In this document: in pieces, positions 34,770-42,993 of the stretch | Layout: every line of letters begins with the position of its first letter | Position numbering within the stretch: position 1 is the stretch's first letter | Assembly: GCF_000202835.1 (NCBI RefSeq) | Contig: NC_015186.1 | Location: 1,674,001-1,738,000, forward strand | Length of the DNA stretch: 64,000 nucleotides | DNA from: Acidiphilium multivorum AIU301 | Lineage (GTDB): Bacteria > Pseudomonadota > Alphaproteobacteria > Acetobacterales > Acetobacteraceae | Direction of reading: 5' to 3' | Program-made: the position numbers and the translations under genes | Notes under the pieces: model-generated | What the model saw: the letters and a program-made list of their open reading frames with translations, nothing else | Database searches by the model: none | Told to the model about the DNA's origin: nothing

Positions 34770-36328
34770 CGGGCGCCTTCTTGGCCTAGCCAGTCGCGCA
34801 GGATCGCGACGCTGGCTTCAGGATGACGGTCGATCAGATCAGCGATCACTTTGACAGGATTGGTCTCCTCCGTCGTTGCCGGGCCGGCGATGGCACCGTT
34901 CTGTTCGGCCAGGAGCGCAGGTTCTGCGGTCGTATTTTCGGGTGGCGTAATGATACGACGAACCATCGGCCGGAAGACCACAAGCAGCGCGGCAATCCCG
35001 ATGGCTGCGGTGAGGAGGAGGCGTAGCAACGGCATCAGCAGCCCACTCGACAGGAAGCGTCCGATCAGAGACCGCTTGGCGCTAACCGGTAGTTCATTGG
35101 GTGCGAACTGGAGTGACTGAACGTCGACGACGTCGCCGCGGGATTTGTCATACCCGATGGCCGTTTCAACCAGCTTACGAATTTGCGCGACCTGCGCCGG
35201 GGAGCGCGGCGTCCAGATGACCTTGCCTTTCGGGTTTGTCGTCTTCACGTCGTCCAGCATCACCGCGACGCTGATACGCGTGATCTGTGGCGTCGCATGA
35301 ACAATGTGCTTGACGTCCTGGCTGATCTCGTAATTGGTCGTCTGAGTGGACTTGCTCTGAGTATCGAGCCGTTTCGGCCCTGCTTTGCTGGACGTCGCAC
35401 CTGGGAGATTGTTTGATACGGATACGGTCTTGTTCGTCCCGCTGCTGCGTGAACTTTTGGACCTTGTCTGCTGCTGACTACGTACAACCTGTCCGTTCGG
35501 GTTATAGGTTGTCGAGGTTTGTTCGCTCCGGTCGAAGTCCATGGAAACGGCCGTAACAACCCTGACCTGGTTCGGACCGACCACGGCAGCAAGCATGGAG
35601 CGCACCGCTTCCGACAGTTGCCGCTCCGTTGATTGCTTCAACGCCGCATCACGTGAACTGAGAAGAGAATTGTCGGTCCGACCGGCCTGAGCAAGGAGAT
35701 CGCCGCGATTGTCGACAATCGAGATGTTGTTCGGCTTGAGCCCCGGCACTGCGGATGCGACCAAGTTGAGGATGGCCTCAACGCTTTCGTGGTCGAGAGG
35801 GCCGACGCCAGCGAGCGACAACATGACGCTCGCCTGGGCCGGGGCAGTACTCAAACTGAATTCGTCGCGTCGCGGCAGCACAACCTGAACGCGCGACGCT
35901 TCGACCCCGTGGATAAGATTAATCGTCCGCTCAAGCTCGGAATCGAGTGCGCGCGTCTCATCGATCCGGTTGAGAAAACTGGATCCTAATAGGGGATTCT
36001 TGTGATCGAATATCGCGAAGCCGTTGGACGAGCCGGCTGGAAGATTGTGCTGGGCCAGCAACAGCCGCGCCTCGTCGAGTTGGGCAGGGGTGACGAGAAC
36101 GCTATGACCGCCGTTGCCGATCGCATAACGAATATGTGCCGCTTTCAGCGTCTCGGTAATGTGGCTGGCGTCCTTGAGACCAAGGCCGGAATAGAGCGTG
36201 GCGGACGGGGATGGACCGCCCGTCAACACCAGTGCCGCCATCAGCCCGAGCACGGCAACAGCCACGGCGCCCATGGCGCCAAGCTTCACCGGGCCGAGCG
36301 CCCGCAGGTTCGCGATCAACTGCTTCAT
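34766..36328 (-). CDS. fliF: Flagellar M-ring protein FliF
   Basis: A 520-residue MS-ring subunit with two membrane helices (about 20-40 and 430-450), YscJ/FliF domains between them (L-Y-S-G-L-G, G-S-S-N-G-F-A-I-F-D, R-V-Q-V-V-L-P-R-R-D), and a cytoplasmic C-terminal tail that binds FliG (last residues A-I-L-R-D-W-L). ATG 36328 gives the standard M-K-Q-L-x-x-N-L-R-A-L-G start; a TTG at 36358 is in frame. It is the first gene of the flagellar operon, preceded by a leader rich in inverted repeats and GANTC sites. Confidence 0.94.
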   Translation of the reverse strand: MKQLIANLRALGPVKLGAMGAVAVAVLGLMAALVLTGGPSPSATLYSGLGLKDASHITETLKAAHIRYAIGNGGHSVLVTPAQLDEARLLLAQHNLPAGSSNGFAIFDHKNPLLGSSFLNRIDETRALDSELERTINLIHGVEASRVQVVLPRRDEFSLSTAPAQASVMLSLAGVGPLDHESVEAILNLVASAVPGLKPNNISIVDNRGDLLAQAGRTDNSLLSSRDAALKQSTERQLSEAVRSMLAAVVGPNQVRVVTAVSMDFDRSEQTSTTYNPNGQVVRSQQQTRSKSSRSSGTNKTVSVSNNLPGATSSKAGPKRLDTQSKSTQTTNYEISQDVKHIVHATPQITRISVAVMLDDVKTTNPKGKVIWTPRSPAQVAQIRKLVETAIGYDKSRGDVVDVQSLQFAPNELPVSAKRSLIGRFLSSGLLMPLLRLLLTAAIGIAALLVVFRPMVRRIITPPENTTAEPALLAEQNGAIAGPATTEETNPVKVIADLIDRHPEASVAILRDWLGQEGAR

Positions 36329-36388
36329 CAGCCGAGGGACCCCAATTTTGAGTCCCAACGCAGCCGTGTGGAGAACTGCATGAATCCA

Positions 36389-36417
36389 TCCTGCGATTGC
36401 GACCTTTTGTCGCAGGA
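36389..36417. promoter_or_regulatory. Inverted repeats in the fliF leader
   Basis: TCCTGCGA (36389-36396) and TCGCAGGA (36410-36417) form an 8-bp inverted repeat; inside, TGCGAC (36398-36403) and GTCGCA (36409-36414) can pair instead with a 5-nt loop. Thus one right arm can pair with either of two left arms. It lies 60-90 bp upstream of fliF. An operator or a switchable mRNA leader are both possible. Confidence 0.4.
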
Positions 36418-36436
36418 CAAGAATCGCCTATATGGG

Positions 36437-36450
36437 TAACCGTTCGGTTA
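36437..36450. promoter_or_regulatory. TAACCG-TT-CGGTTA palindrome upstream of fliF
   Basis: A 6-bp inverted repeat with a 2-bp centre, overlapping the tadA stop codon. Read on the fliF strand it gives TTAA-N7-GTTA, which resembles a CtrA-type site (TTAA-N7-TTAA) in its first half only. CtrA control of fliF is known in Caulobacter; the site assignment here is inference. Confidence 0.35.
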
Positions 36451-36912
36451 ACGCCCGGCAGAATTTGCCGAGTCGCGTTTTTGAGAAAAAAAGTGCCTAA
36501 GCAGCTCTGCCGCCGCCGTCTGATCCACCCCGCCGACCACCTCGGGCCGGTAGTGGCACGTCGGATGAGAGAAAACCCTAGGCCCGTGCTCGACTCCGCC
36601 CGATTTCGGATCGTAGGCGCCGAACACCAGACGGTCGATGCGGAACAAGGAAATTGCTGCCGCACAGAGAGGACAGGGTTCAAGGGTTACAAACAGCCGG
36701 CAGCCCTGCAGAAATTTCCCACCCCTCCGCTGCGCCGCCGCGCGCAACGCGAGAATTTCGGCATGCGCGGTCGGATCGCCGCGAGCCTCAACCTCGTTGC
36801 CGGCCGCGGCAAGCACGGACCCGCCAGCATCGACGACAACGGCGCCAACCGGCACCTCGCCACGGCGCGCGGCGGCTTCGGCTTCCGCAAGGGCTTGCTG
36901 CATCGGGGTCAC
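36448..36912 (-). CDS. tadA: tRNA adenosine(34) deaminase TadA
   Basis: A 154-residue zinc deaminase that makes inosine 34 in tRNA-Arg(ACG). The zinc and catalytic motifs are H-A-E-I (about 49-52) and P-C-P-L-C (about 79-83), with T-L-E-P preceding the second. Start GTG 36912; ATG 36903 is a close alternative. It is upstream of fliF on the same strand with a 119-bp gap holding the fliF leader. Confidence 0.92.
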   Translation of the reverse strand: MTPMQQALAEAEAAARRGEVPVGAVVVDAGGSVLAAAGNEVEARGDPTAHAEILALRAAAQRRGGKFLQGCRLFVTLEPCPLCAAAISLFRIDRLVFGAYDPKSGGVEHGPRVFSHPTCHYRPEVVGGVDQTAAAELLRHFFSQKRDSANSAGR

Positions 36913-36957
36913 GCTTGCTCTCTTGCCTTGACGGCCGGATGAGGTCTAGCTCGCGCC

Positions 36958-37671
36958 ATGAAAAACCGGCCCCTGATCGGACTGACACTGGATGCGGAGC
37001 AGCCCGGCGGCTACTCGAAGTTCCCCTGGTATGCCCTCCGCTGCAATTATATGGATGCAATCGCCGACTGTGGCGGCGTGCCTGTCGCGCTACCGCACCG
37101 GGCGGAACTGGCTACCGACCTGCTTGATGCCGTCGACGCCCTGGTTGTCACCGGCGGCGCGTTCGATGTTGACCCCAAGCTTTACGGCGAGGTCGGACGG
37201 AACGAAACCGTCATGTTGAAGGAGGGGAGGACGGCGGCCGAGACGGCGCTGATCGGCGGCGCGCTTGCGCGCGGCATGCCGATTCTCGGCATTTGCGGCG
37301 GTGAGCAGTTGCTGGCGGTCGCGCTTGGCGGTACCCTCATCCAGCATATCCCGGACACGGTGCCCGATGCGCTGCCCCATGAGCAGCCGAACCCGCGCAA
37401 TGAACCGGGACACGAGATCACCCTCACGCCCGGCACCCGCCTTGCCGCAATCGTCGGCGCCGCCACGATGCGGGTCAATTCGGCACACCACCAGGCCGTA
37501 CGCGCCCCGGGACCTCGCCTCGTGGTGAATGCGGTGGCGCCTGACGGTGTGATTGAGGGCATCGAATCACCAGCGCACCGGTTCTGCCTTGGCGTGCAGT
37601 GGCACCCGGAATTCCTGATCGACCCGGGAGACCGGCGCCTGCTCGAAGCCTTCGTCGAGGCTGCGCGATGA
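36958..37671 (+). CDS. Gamma-glutamyl-gamma-aminobutyrate hydrolase family protein (peptidase C26)
   Basis: A 237-residue class I glutamine amidotransferase-like hydrolase. The nucleophile Cys is in G-I-C-G-G-E-Q and the His-Glu pair in V-Q-W-H-P-E-F near the C-terminus. Relatives include PuuD, which splits gamma-Glu-GABA in putrescine breakdown, but no other puu gene is nearby, so the substrate is open. It overlaps rluB by 4 bp and is divergent from tadA. Confidence 0.85.
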   Translation: MKNRPLIGLTLDAEQPGGYSKFPWYALRCNYMDAIADCGGVPVALPHRAELATDLLDAVDALVVTGGAFDVDPKLYGEVGRNETVMLKEGRTAAETALIGGALARGMPILGICGGEQLLAVALGGTLIQHIPDTVPDALPHEQPNPRNEPGHEITLTPGTRLAAIVGAATMRVNSAHHQAVRAPGPRLVVNAVAPDGVIEGIESPAHRFCLGVQWHPEFLIDPGDRRLLEAFVEAAR

Positions 37672-38411
37672 CCAACCCGGAAAGCGGCGAACGCGGAGAG
37701 CGGATTGCGAAATACCTGGCCCGGGCTGGCGTGGCGAGCCGGCGGGACGCCGAGCGCATGATCGAGTCCGGACGGGTCGCTCTCAACGGGACGAAGGTTC
37801 TGCACCCGGCGACCTTCGTCGCCGCTGGCGACATCATCCTTATCGACGGTAGTCCGGTCGGTGAGCCATCGCGTACCCGGCTCTGGCGCTACCACAAGCG
37901 GGCTGGACTGCTGACCACGCATCGCGACCCCGAGGGCCGGCCCACGATCTTCGAGCGGATGCCGCCCGAATTGCCCCGTGTTGTCAGCGTTGGCCGGCTC
38001 GATCTCAACAGCGAGGGGCTGCTGCTGCTCACCAATGACGGCGCCCTCGCCCGGCAACTGGAACTGCCGACAACCGGCTGGCTGCGCCGCTACCGTGTAC
38101 GGGTGCACGGTACGGTCGACCCCGCCCGCCTGGCGGCGCTGAAGGGCGGCATCGTGGTGGACGGTGTTCGATATGGTCCGATCTCGGCTGAAATCGATTC
38201 CACGAAGGGATCGAATTCCTGGCTGGCAGTCGGGCTTAACGAGGGCAAGAACCGCGAGATCCGAAAGGTCATGGCCGCGCTCGGGCTTGAGACAACCCGA
38301 CTCATTCGTATCGCCTATGGCCCGTTCCAGCTCGGCAACCTGCCGCGAGGGGCGGTCGCGGAAGTCAATCCCAAGGTACTCCGCGAACAATTGCCGAAAG
38401 TTGGCCGATGA
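37668..38411 (+). CDS. Large-subunit rRNA pseudouridine synthase, RluB/RsuA family
   Basis: A 247-residue enzyme: an N-terminal S4 RNA-binding domain (R-I-A-K-Y-L-A-R-A-G-V-A-S-R-R) followed by the pseudouridine synthase domain with the catalytic Asp in V-G-R-L-D-L-N-S-E-G-L-L-L-L-T-N-D-G. Its length and the R-x-Y-R-V motif suggest RluB (position 2605 of 23S rRNA), but RsuA/RluE cannot be excluded. It overlaps both neighbours by 4 bp, forming an rRNA-modification unit with rsmD. Confidence 0.87.
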   Translation: MTNPESGERGERIAKYLARAGVASRRDAERMIESGRVALNGTKVLHPATFVAAGDIILIDGSPVGEPSRTRLWRYHKRAGLLTTHRDPEGRPTIFERMPPELPRVVSVGRLDLNSEGLLLLTNDGALARQLELPTTGWLRRYRVRVHGTVDPARLAALKGGIVVDGVRYGPISAEIDSTKGSNSWLAVGLNEGKNREIRKVMAALGLETTRLIRIAYGPFQLGNLPRGAVAEVNPKVLREQLPKVGR

Positions 38412-38965
38412 CCGGGCCACGAATTATCGCCGGTGCCTGGCGAGGGCGGATCCTCGCCGTGCCGGATGGCCCCCTCACGCGGCCGACCGCCGGACGAGTA
38501 CGGCAAGCGTTGTTCGACATCCTCCTCCACACATCCTGGGCGGAGGGCGCTGTTGGCGGTCGCATGGTGCTGGACGCATTCGCTGGCTCCGGCGCACTGG
38601 GGTTGGAAGCGCTGTCGCGCGGCGCGGCGGGAGCGACCTTCATCGAACAGGACCGCGCGGCACTGGCGGCTCTTCGCCGGAACGTGGCCGCCTGCCGGGC
38701 GGAGGATCGCAGCCGCATCGTCGCGGTCGATGCACTCGCCCCTTCCCGCGGCACGCCGCACGATCTGGTCCTGCTGGATCCGCCCTACGGCAAGGGACTC
38801 GTGGGCCGGGCGGTGTCGGCATTCGCCACCGCCGGATGGCTGGCGCCGGGAGCACTGATCGCTGCGGAATTCGGCAAGGCAGACCCAACGCCAGACGGTG
38901 TGTCTCCGCTCGCCGAGCGGGCACATGGCGCGGCGCGACTCGTCATCTGGCGCCATACGGCCTGA
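38408..38965 (+). CDS. rsmD: 16S rRNA (guanine(966)-N2)-methyltransferase RsmD
   Basis: A 185-residue Rossmann methyltransferase. R-I-I-A-G-x-x-R-G-R near the N-terminus and R-P-T-A-x-R-V-R-Q-A-L-F are RsmD signatures; the AdoMet loop is F-A-G-S-G-A-L-G and the catalytic motif L-L-D-P-P-Y-G. It is coupled to the pseudouridine synthase by ATGA. The stop codon lies in an inverted repeat shared with the convergent gene. Confidence 0.93.
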   Translation: MTGPRIIAGAWRGRILAVPDGPLTRPTAGRVRQALFDILLHTSWAEGAVGGRMVLDAFAGSGALGLEALSRGAAGATFIEQDRAALAALRRNVAACRAEDRSRIVAVDALAPSRGTPHDLVLLDPPYGKGLVGRAVSAFATAGWLAPGALIAAEFGKADPTPDGVSPLAERAHGAARLVIWRHTA

Positions 38966-38978
38966 CCACGGTCAGGCC
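38959..38978. terminator. Mirror-image inverted repeat over two convergent stops
   Basis: GGCCTGACC-AC-GGTCAGGCC is a perfect 9-bp inverted repeat; the stop codons of rsmD and of the TylF-like gene each fall in one arm. There is no T-run, so it may act as a weak two-way terminator or as 3'-end protection on both mRNAs. Confidence 0.4.
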
Positions 38979-39670
38979 ATGATCACCGCGACGTGCCCCT
39001 TCTCGCCGGCATAGCCGAGATAGCGGTATCTGCGCCCCCCCTCGGCACAGAATTCCTGGAACGCCTTGTATTCGTGCTGCCGCCAGCCCGGGTAGTTGAA
39101 ATACTCGTCGAACACGATGATCGTGCCGGGCCGGATTCGATCTCCCAGCATGTCGAACACCGTCCTCGTCGAGGAATAGATGTCGCAGTCGATGTGCAGC
39201 AGCGCGACCGGCTCCGCGGTTTCAGCGAGGAATGCGGGCAGGGTTGCATCAAACCAGCCGACATGAAGACGCACATTTCCAGGCACTTTTGGCAGGGCAC
39301 CATGCCGGTCGAACGCGCCGCGGGCCGAGGCGGTGCCCGACCAGTCCTCCGGCAAACCCTGGAAGGAGTCGAATCCATGCACCGTGCGAGCGGTCGCTCG
39401 CGCCAGGCAGTTGAGCGAAAGCCCCTTCTCCACCCCGAATTCAAGAACGAGCCCCTGTTCCGGCGCGCGCGACAGAGCGAAACGCAGCAAATCGAACCGG
39501 TCGCGCAGCATCATCGCTGCCTGCATATGCTCGATGACGTAGTCCACCGCCTCCCGCTTGGCGGCGAGGCGGATATCGAACGCCAGATCATTGAGATACC
39601 ACGAATGCAGGATTTTCCTGTAGGCCCGTGCCAGCAACCCGCCGCGCAGCCCGCGCTGAAGAATCGCCAT
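38972..39670 (-). CDS. TylF/MycF-like class I SAM-dependent methyltransferase
   Basis: A 232-residue methyltransferase. The AdoMet motif is L-E-F-G-V-E-K-G-L-S, followed by G-F-D-S-F-Q-G-L-P-E-D-W; the metal-binding motif H-I-D-C-D-I-Y-S-S-T is the mark of the macrocin O-methyltransferase (TylF) family. These usually methylate sugars in natural products or polysaccharides. Here there is no biosynthetic cluster; the neighbours are rsmD (convergent) and a UbiB-like kinase gene ending 2 bp away on the same strand. The substrate is unknown. Confidence 0.82.
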   Translation of the reverse strand: MAILQRGLRGGLLARAYRKILHSWYLNDLAFDIRLAAKREAVDYVIEHMQAAMMLRDRFDLLRFALSRAPEQGLVLEFGVEKGLSLNCLARATARTVHGFDSFQGLPEDWSGTASARGAFDRHGALPKVPGNVRLHVGWFDATLPAFLAETAEPVALLHIDCDIYSSTRTVFDMLGDRIRPGTIIVFDEYFNYPGWRQHEYKAFQEFCAEGGRRYRYLGYAGEKGHVAVIMA

Positions 39671-39672
39671 GG

Positions 39673-41031
39673 TCAGAGCGGCTTCGGCACGCCGGCACTG
39701 GCCAAGGCGGCATCCTGACGAGCATCGAGCGAGGCGGCATCGAATTCCGCGACCGTCTCCTGGAAAAGCTGGTGCCAGTTGAGTTCCGCGCGCAACCGGA
39801 GAAACACGCTGCCAAGCCCGATGGCGGAGCGGTCCATCAGCACGAACTCGCGCGGCGGACGAACACCGCCGGTGCGCTTCAGCCCTTCATGAACCTTCTC
39901 CGCAACACTGCGACCGAAGGTTACGTCGTTGGTCTCCTGTATGGGCCGCACCCGGTCCTGCATCAGCGGCTCGTACAGGAACCGGGCCCATTCGTTCAGC
40001 ACGTCGAGCTTTTCCTTGGTGATATCGGTAAAACCCCATGAGGAATAGGCGTGATGGGCGAGCGCATCGTCATTGTCACGGATCGCGCGGAAAAGGTCGA
40101 TCACACCGGCGACGAAGCGCGAGCCGAACACGCGAATGGCGCCGAAATCGAGCAGATTGATGCCACCAGCCTTGTTCACCTGATAATTGCCGAGATGCGG
40201 ATCGCCATGGATGACGCCGTATCGGTAGAACGGCACATACCAGGCCCGGAACAGGGCGCGGGCCACCCGATTGCGACTTTCCTGATCGGGGTCGGTATCC
40301 AGAAAGGCCTGCATCCCGATGCCGTCCAGCCAGGTCATGGTCAGCAGGCGACGGGAGGAATATTCGGGGATCGGCTCGGGGATGACGATATCGGGCTGCC
40401 CCTCGAGCATGATCGCATAGAGCCGGGCCTGCGCTGCCTCGCGCGTATAATCGAGTTCCTCGCGCAGCCTCGTTGCGAGCTCGACATAGATGTCGTCCTG
40501 GTGGATCGCGTTATCCATCCGCTTGTAGACGGCCATCGCGAGCTTGAGTTGCCGGAGGTCGGATTCCACGGTGCTCGGCATGTCGGGATATTGCAGCTTG
40601 CAGGCGACGATGCGGCCATCCGGCAGTTCGGCCTTGTGGACCTGGCCCAGACTGGCGGCAGCCGCGGCCTCACGCCCGAAGGTGCGGAATTTCCCTTCCC
40701 AGTCAGGGCCGAGTTCGGCAGCCATCCGGCGGCGGACGAAGGCCCAGCCCATCGGTGGCGCGTTCGACTGCAACTGCGCCAGTTCCCGGGCATATTCCTC
40801 GGGCAGGGCGTCGGGCACGGTGCTGAGGATCTGGGCGATCTTCATCATCGGCCCCTTGAGGCCACCGAGAATGGTCTTCAGGTCTTCGGCATGGCGGCCG
40901 CGGTCGGTGCGGATACCGAAAACCCGCTCGCCCGCCACCCGCGCCGCAATGCCGGAAACCGCGCCCGAGGTGCGGGCAAAGCGCCTGATTTCGCCGAACA
41001 GCGTGCCGCCGGTATCCGCTTCGTTGCCCAT
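39673..41031 (-). CDS. AarF/UbiB/ADCK family protein kinase-like ATPase
   Basis: A 452-residue ABC1-family protein, related to UbiB/COQ8, which supports ubiquinone synthesis. The Ala-rich loop A-A-A-A-S-L-G-Q-V-H, the H-G-D-P-H-L-G-N catalytic loop and L-L-D-F-G-A metal loop are intact. The family K-x-G-Q motif reads K-I-A-Q at 64-67. There is no C-terminal membrane anchor of the UbiB type. ATG 41031 is chosen; upstream codons overlap pepF. It is read with pepF (17-bp gap). Confidence 0.87.
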   Translation of the reverse strand: MGNEADTGGTLFGEIRRFARTSGAVSGIAARVAGERVFGIRTDRGRHAEDLKTILGGLKGPMMKIAQILSTVPDALPEEYARELAQLQSNAPPMGWAFVRRRMAAELGPDWEGKFRTFGREAAAAASLGQVHKAELPDGRIVACKLQYPDMPSTVESDLRQLKLAMAVYKRMDNAIHQDDIYVELATRLREELDYTREAAQARLYAIMLEGQPDIVIPEPIPEYSSRRLLTMTWLDGIGMQAFLDTDPDQESRNRVARALFRAWYVPFYRYGVIHGDPHLGNYQVNKAGGINLLDFGAIRVFGSRFVAGVIDLFRAIRDNDDALAHHAYSSWGFTDITKEKLDVLNEWARFLYEPLMQDRVRPIQETNDVTFGRSVAEKVHEGLKRTGGVRPPREFVLMDRSAIGLGSVFLRLRAELNWHQLFQETVAEFDAASLDARQDAALASAGVPKPL

Positions 41032-41047
41032 GTATCCCCGATTTTCC

Positions 41048-42895
41048 TCAGTTTTCCAGTTCGTCGATAAAGCCGGCAATCACATCGAGCCCCCTGCGCC
41101 AGAACGCCGGATCGGACGCATCGAGGCCAAACGGAGCCAGCAATTCGCGATGCCGCCTCGTGCCGCCGGCGGCCAGCATATCGAGGTAGCGCGCAACGAA
41201 ATCCGCCCCTGCGCCACGCGCCGCCTGGTCGCGATATACGCCGTAGAGCGCATTCACCAGGCAATCACCGAAGGCATAGGCATAGACGTAGAATGGCGAA
41301 TGCACGAAATGCGGCACATAGGCCCAGAACATGCGGTAGTCGTCGGAAAATTCGAACGCCGGGCCCAGACTTTCCCGCTGCACGCCAATCCAGATGGCGC
41401 TGATCTCGTCAGGCAACAACTCGCCCCGCCGCCGCGCCGCGTGCAGGCGCTGCTCGAACTGGTGAAAGGCGATCTGCCGCACCACCGTGTTCAGCATGTC
41501 CTCCACCTTCTGCGCCAGCATCAGCCGGCGACGCTGCGGGTCGCTTTCGGCGTCGAGCAGGGCACGGAAAGTGAGCATCTCGCCGAACACGCTGGCGGTC
41601 TCCGCCAGGGTCAGCGGCGTTGCGGCCATCAGATATCCTTGGCGTGCGGCGAGAACCTGATGCACGCCGTGCCCCAGCTCGTGGGCCAGCGTCATCACAT
41701 CGCGCGCGCGCCCGTGGTAGTTCAGGAGGATGTAGGGATGCACGTCCGGAACAGCGGGATGGGCGAAGGCGCCGCCGGACTTGCCCGGGCGCGGCACGGC
41801 ATCGATCCAGCCGCCATCGAAGAACCGGGCAGCGATCACGCGCATCTCCGGGCTGAAGGCACCATAGGCGGCGAGTACCCGCTCCCTCGCCTCCGGCCAG
41901 CCGATCCGCCGGTCGGACTCGCCGGGCAGCGGCGCGTTCCGGTCCCAGTGCTGCAGACGGTCAAGACCAAGCCAACCGGCCTTCAACGTGTAATACCGGT
42001 GGGCAAGCCGGGGATACGCATCGGTCACCGCAGAGACTAGCGCCTCGACCACGGCGGGCTCCACCCGGTTGGCGAGGTGGCGCGCTGCTTCGGGCGACGC
42101 GTAGCGCCGCCAGCCATCTTCGATCGCCTTGTCCTTCGCGATCGTGTTCAGAATCTGGGTGAACAGCCGTGCATTGCGCTGCAGGGTCGTACCGATCGCA
42201 TGGCCGGCTGCCTCGCGCTGCACGCGATCCGGGTCGGAAAGCCGGTTGAGAGCCGCGGAGAGCGTCAGTTCCTCGCCTGCAACCGGGACCCGTAGCGCAG
42301 CGATGGTCTCGTCGAACAGGCGGGACCAGGCGGCATGGCCTGTCACCTCCTTTTCGTGCAGGAGCCGCTCGATCTCATCGGAAAGCTGATGCGGGCGCAG
42401 GGCGCGCAGGTCGCCCAGCCACGGCGCAAAGCGCGCCAGCGCAGGATCGGCGAGCGCCGCCTCGAAGGCGGCGTCGTCAATCTGGTTGATCTCCAGCGTG
42501 AAGAAAACGACGTCCGCTCCGATTTCCGTCGCCCGTTCGGATATCGACTGGTAGAACTGCCCCGCAGTCGGAACGGTCGCGTCGGCGCTGAAATTCAGCT
42601 GGGCGAAGGCGTGCAAACGCCCAAGCCCCTGTTCGATCGCCTCGTATCGGGCAATCGCCTCGGCGAGCCCAGAGCCGTCCAACCCGGCAACCCGTCCGCG
42701 AAAAGCGGCGGCAAAGGCGCGCGCATCGGCGCCGAGCCTTGCGATATCGGTCGCGATCGCGGGATCCTCGGTGCCACGGTAGAGATCGGTGAGATTCCAG
42801 GACGGCAGGGCGAAGGCGGCGTCACTGTCGCATTCAGACCGTACTGTTACGCCGGCCAGATCGTCGGGCGGGGCCAGTGGCCGAATCAACGTCAT
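41048..42895 (-). CDS. pepF: Oligoendopeptidase F, M3 family metallopeptidase
   Basis: A 615-residue zinc peptidase that degrades oligopeptides in the cytoplasm. The metal-binding motif H-E-L-G-H-G-V-H-Q is near residue 400 and the third ligand region E-T-A-S-V-F-G-E about 25 residues later. Length is normal for PepF. AAGGAGT 7 bp upstream selects ATG 42895; a TTG stands one codon before. It is divergent from rlmJ with 98 bp between the starts. Confidence 0.92.
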   Translation of the reverse strand: MTLIRPLAPPDDLAGVTVRSECDSDAAFALPSWNLTDLYRGTEDPAIATDIARLGADARAFAAAFRGRVAGLDGSGLAEAIARYEAIEQGLGRLHAFAQLNFSADATVPTAGQFYQSISERATEIGADVVFFTLEINQIDDAAFEAALADPALARFAPWLGDLRALRPHQLSDEIERLLHEKEVTGHAAWSRLFDETIAALRVPVAGEELTLSAALNRLSDPDRVQREAAGHAIGTTLQRNARLFTQILNTIAKDKAIEDGWRRYASPEAARHLANRVEPAVVEALVSAVTDAYPRLAHRYYTLKAGWLGLDRLQHWDRNAPLPGESDRRIGWPEARERVLAAYGAFSPEMRVIAARFFDGGWIDAVPRPGKSGGAFAHPAVPDVHPYILLNYHGRARDVMTLAHELGHGVHQVLAARQGYLMAATPLTLAETASVFGEMLTFRALLDAESDPQRRRLMLAQKVEDMLNTVVRQIAFHQFEQRLHAARRRGELLPDEISAIWIGVQRESLGPAFEFSDDYRMFWAYVPHFVHSPFYVYAYAFGDCLVNALYGVYRDQAARGAGADFVARYLDMLAAGGTRRHRELLAPFGLDASDPAFWRRGLDVIAGFIDELEN

Positions 42896-42993
42896 CAATC
42901 ACTCCTTACGTCCCAGAGATAGGCCGGAAAAGCCGCCCGTCAAATGCCGGGCTCTGGCGCGTCCCGCCGCAGGCGATTATCTGCCGATCCAAG

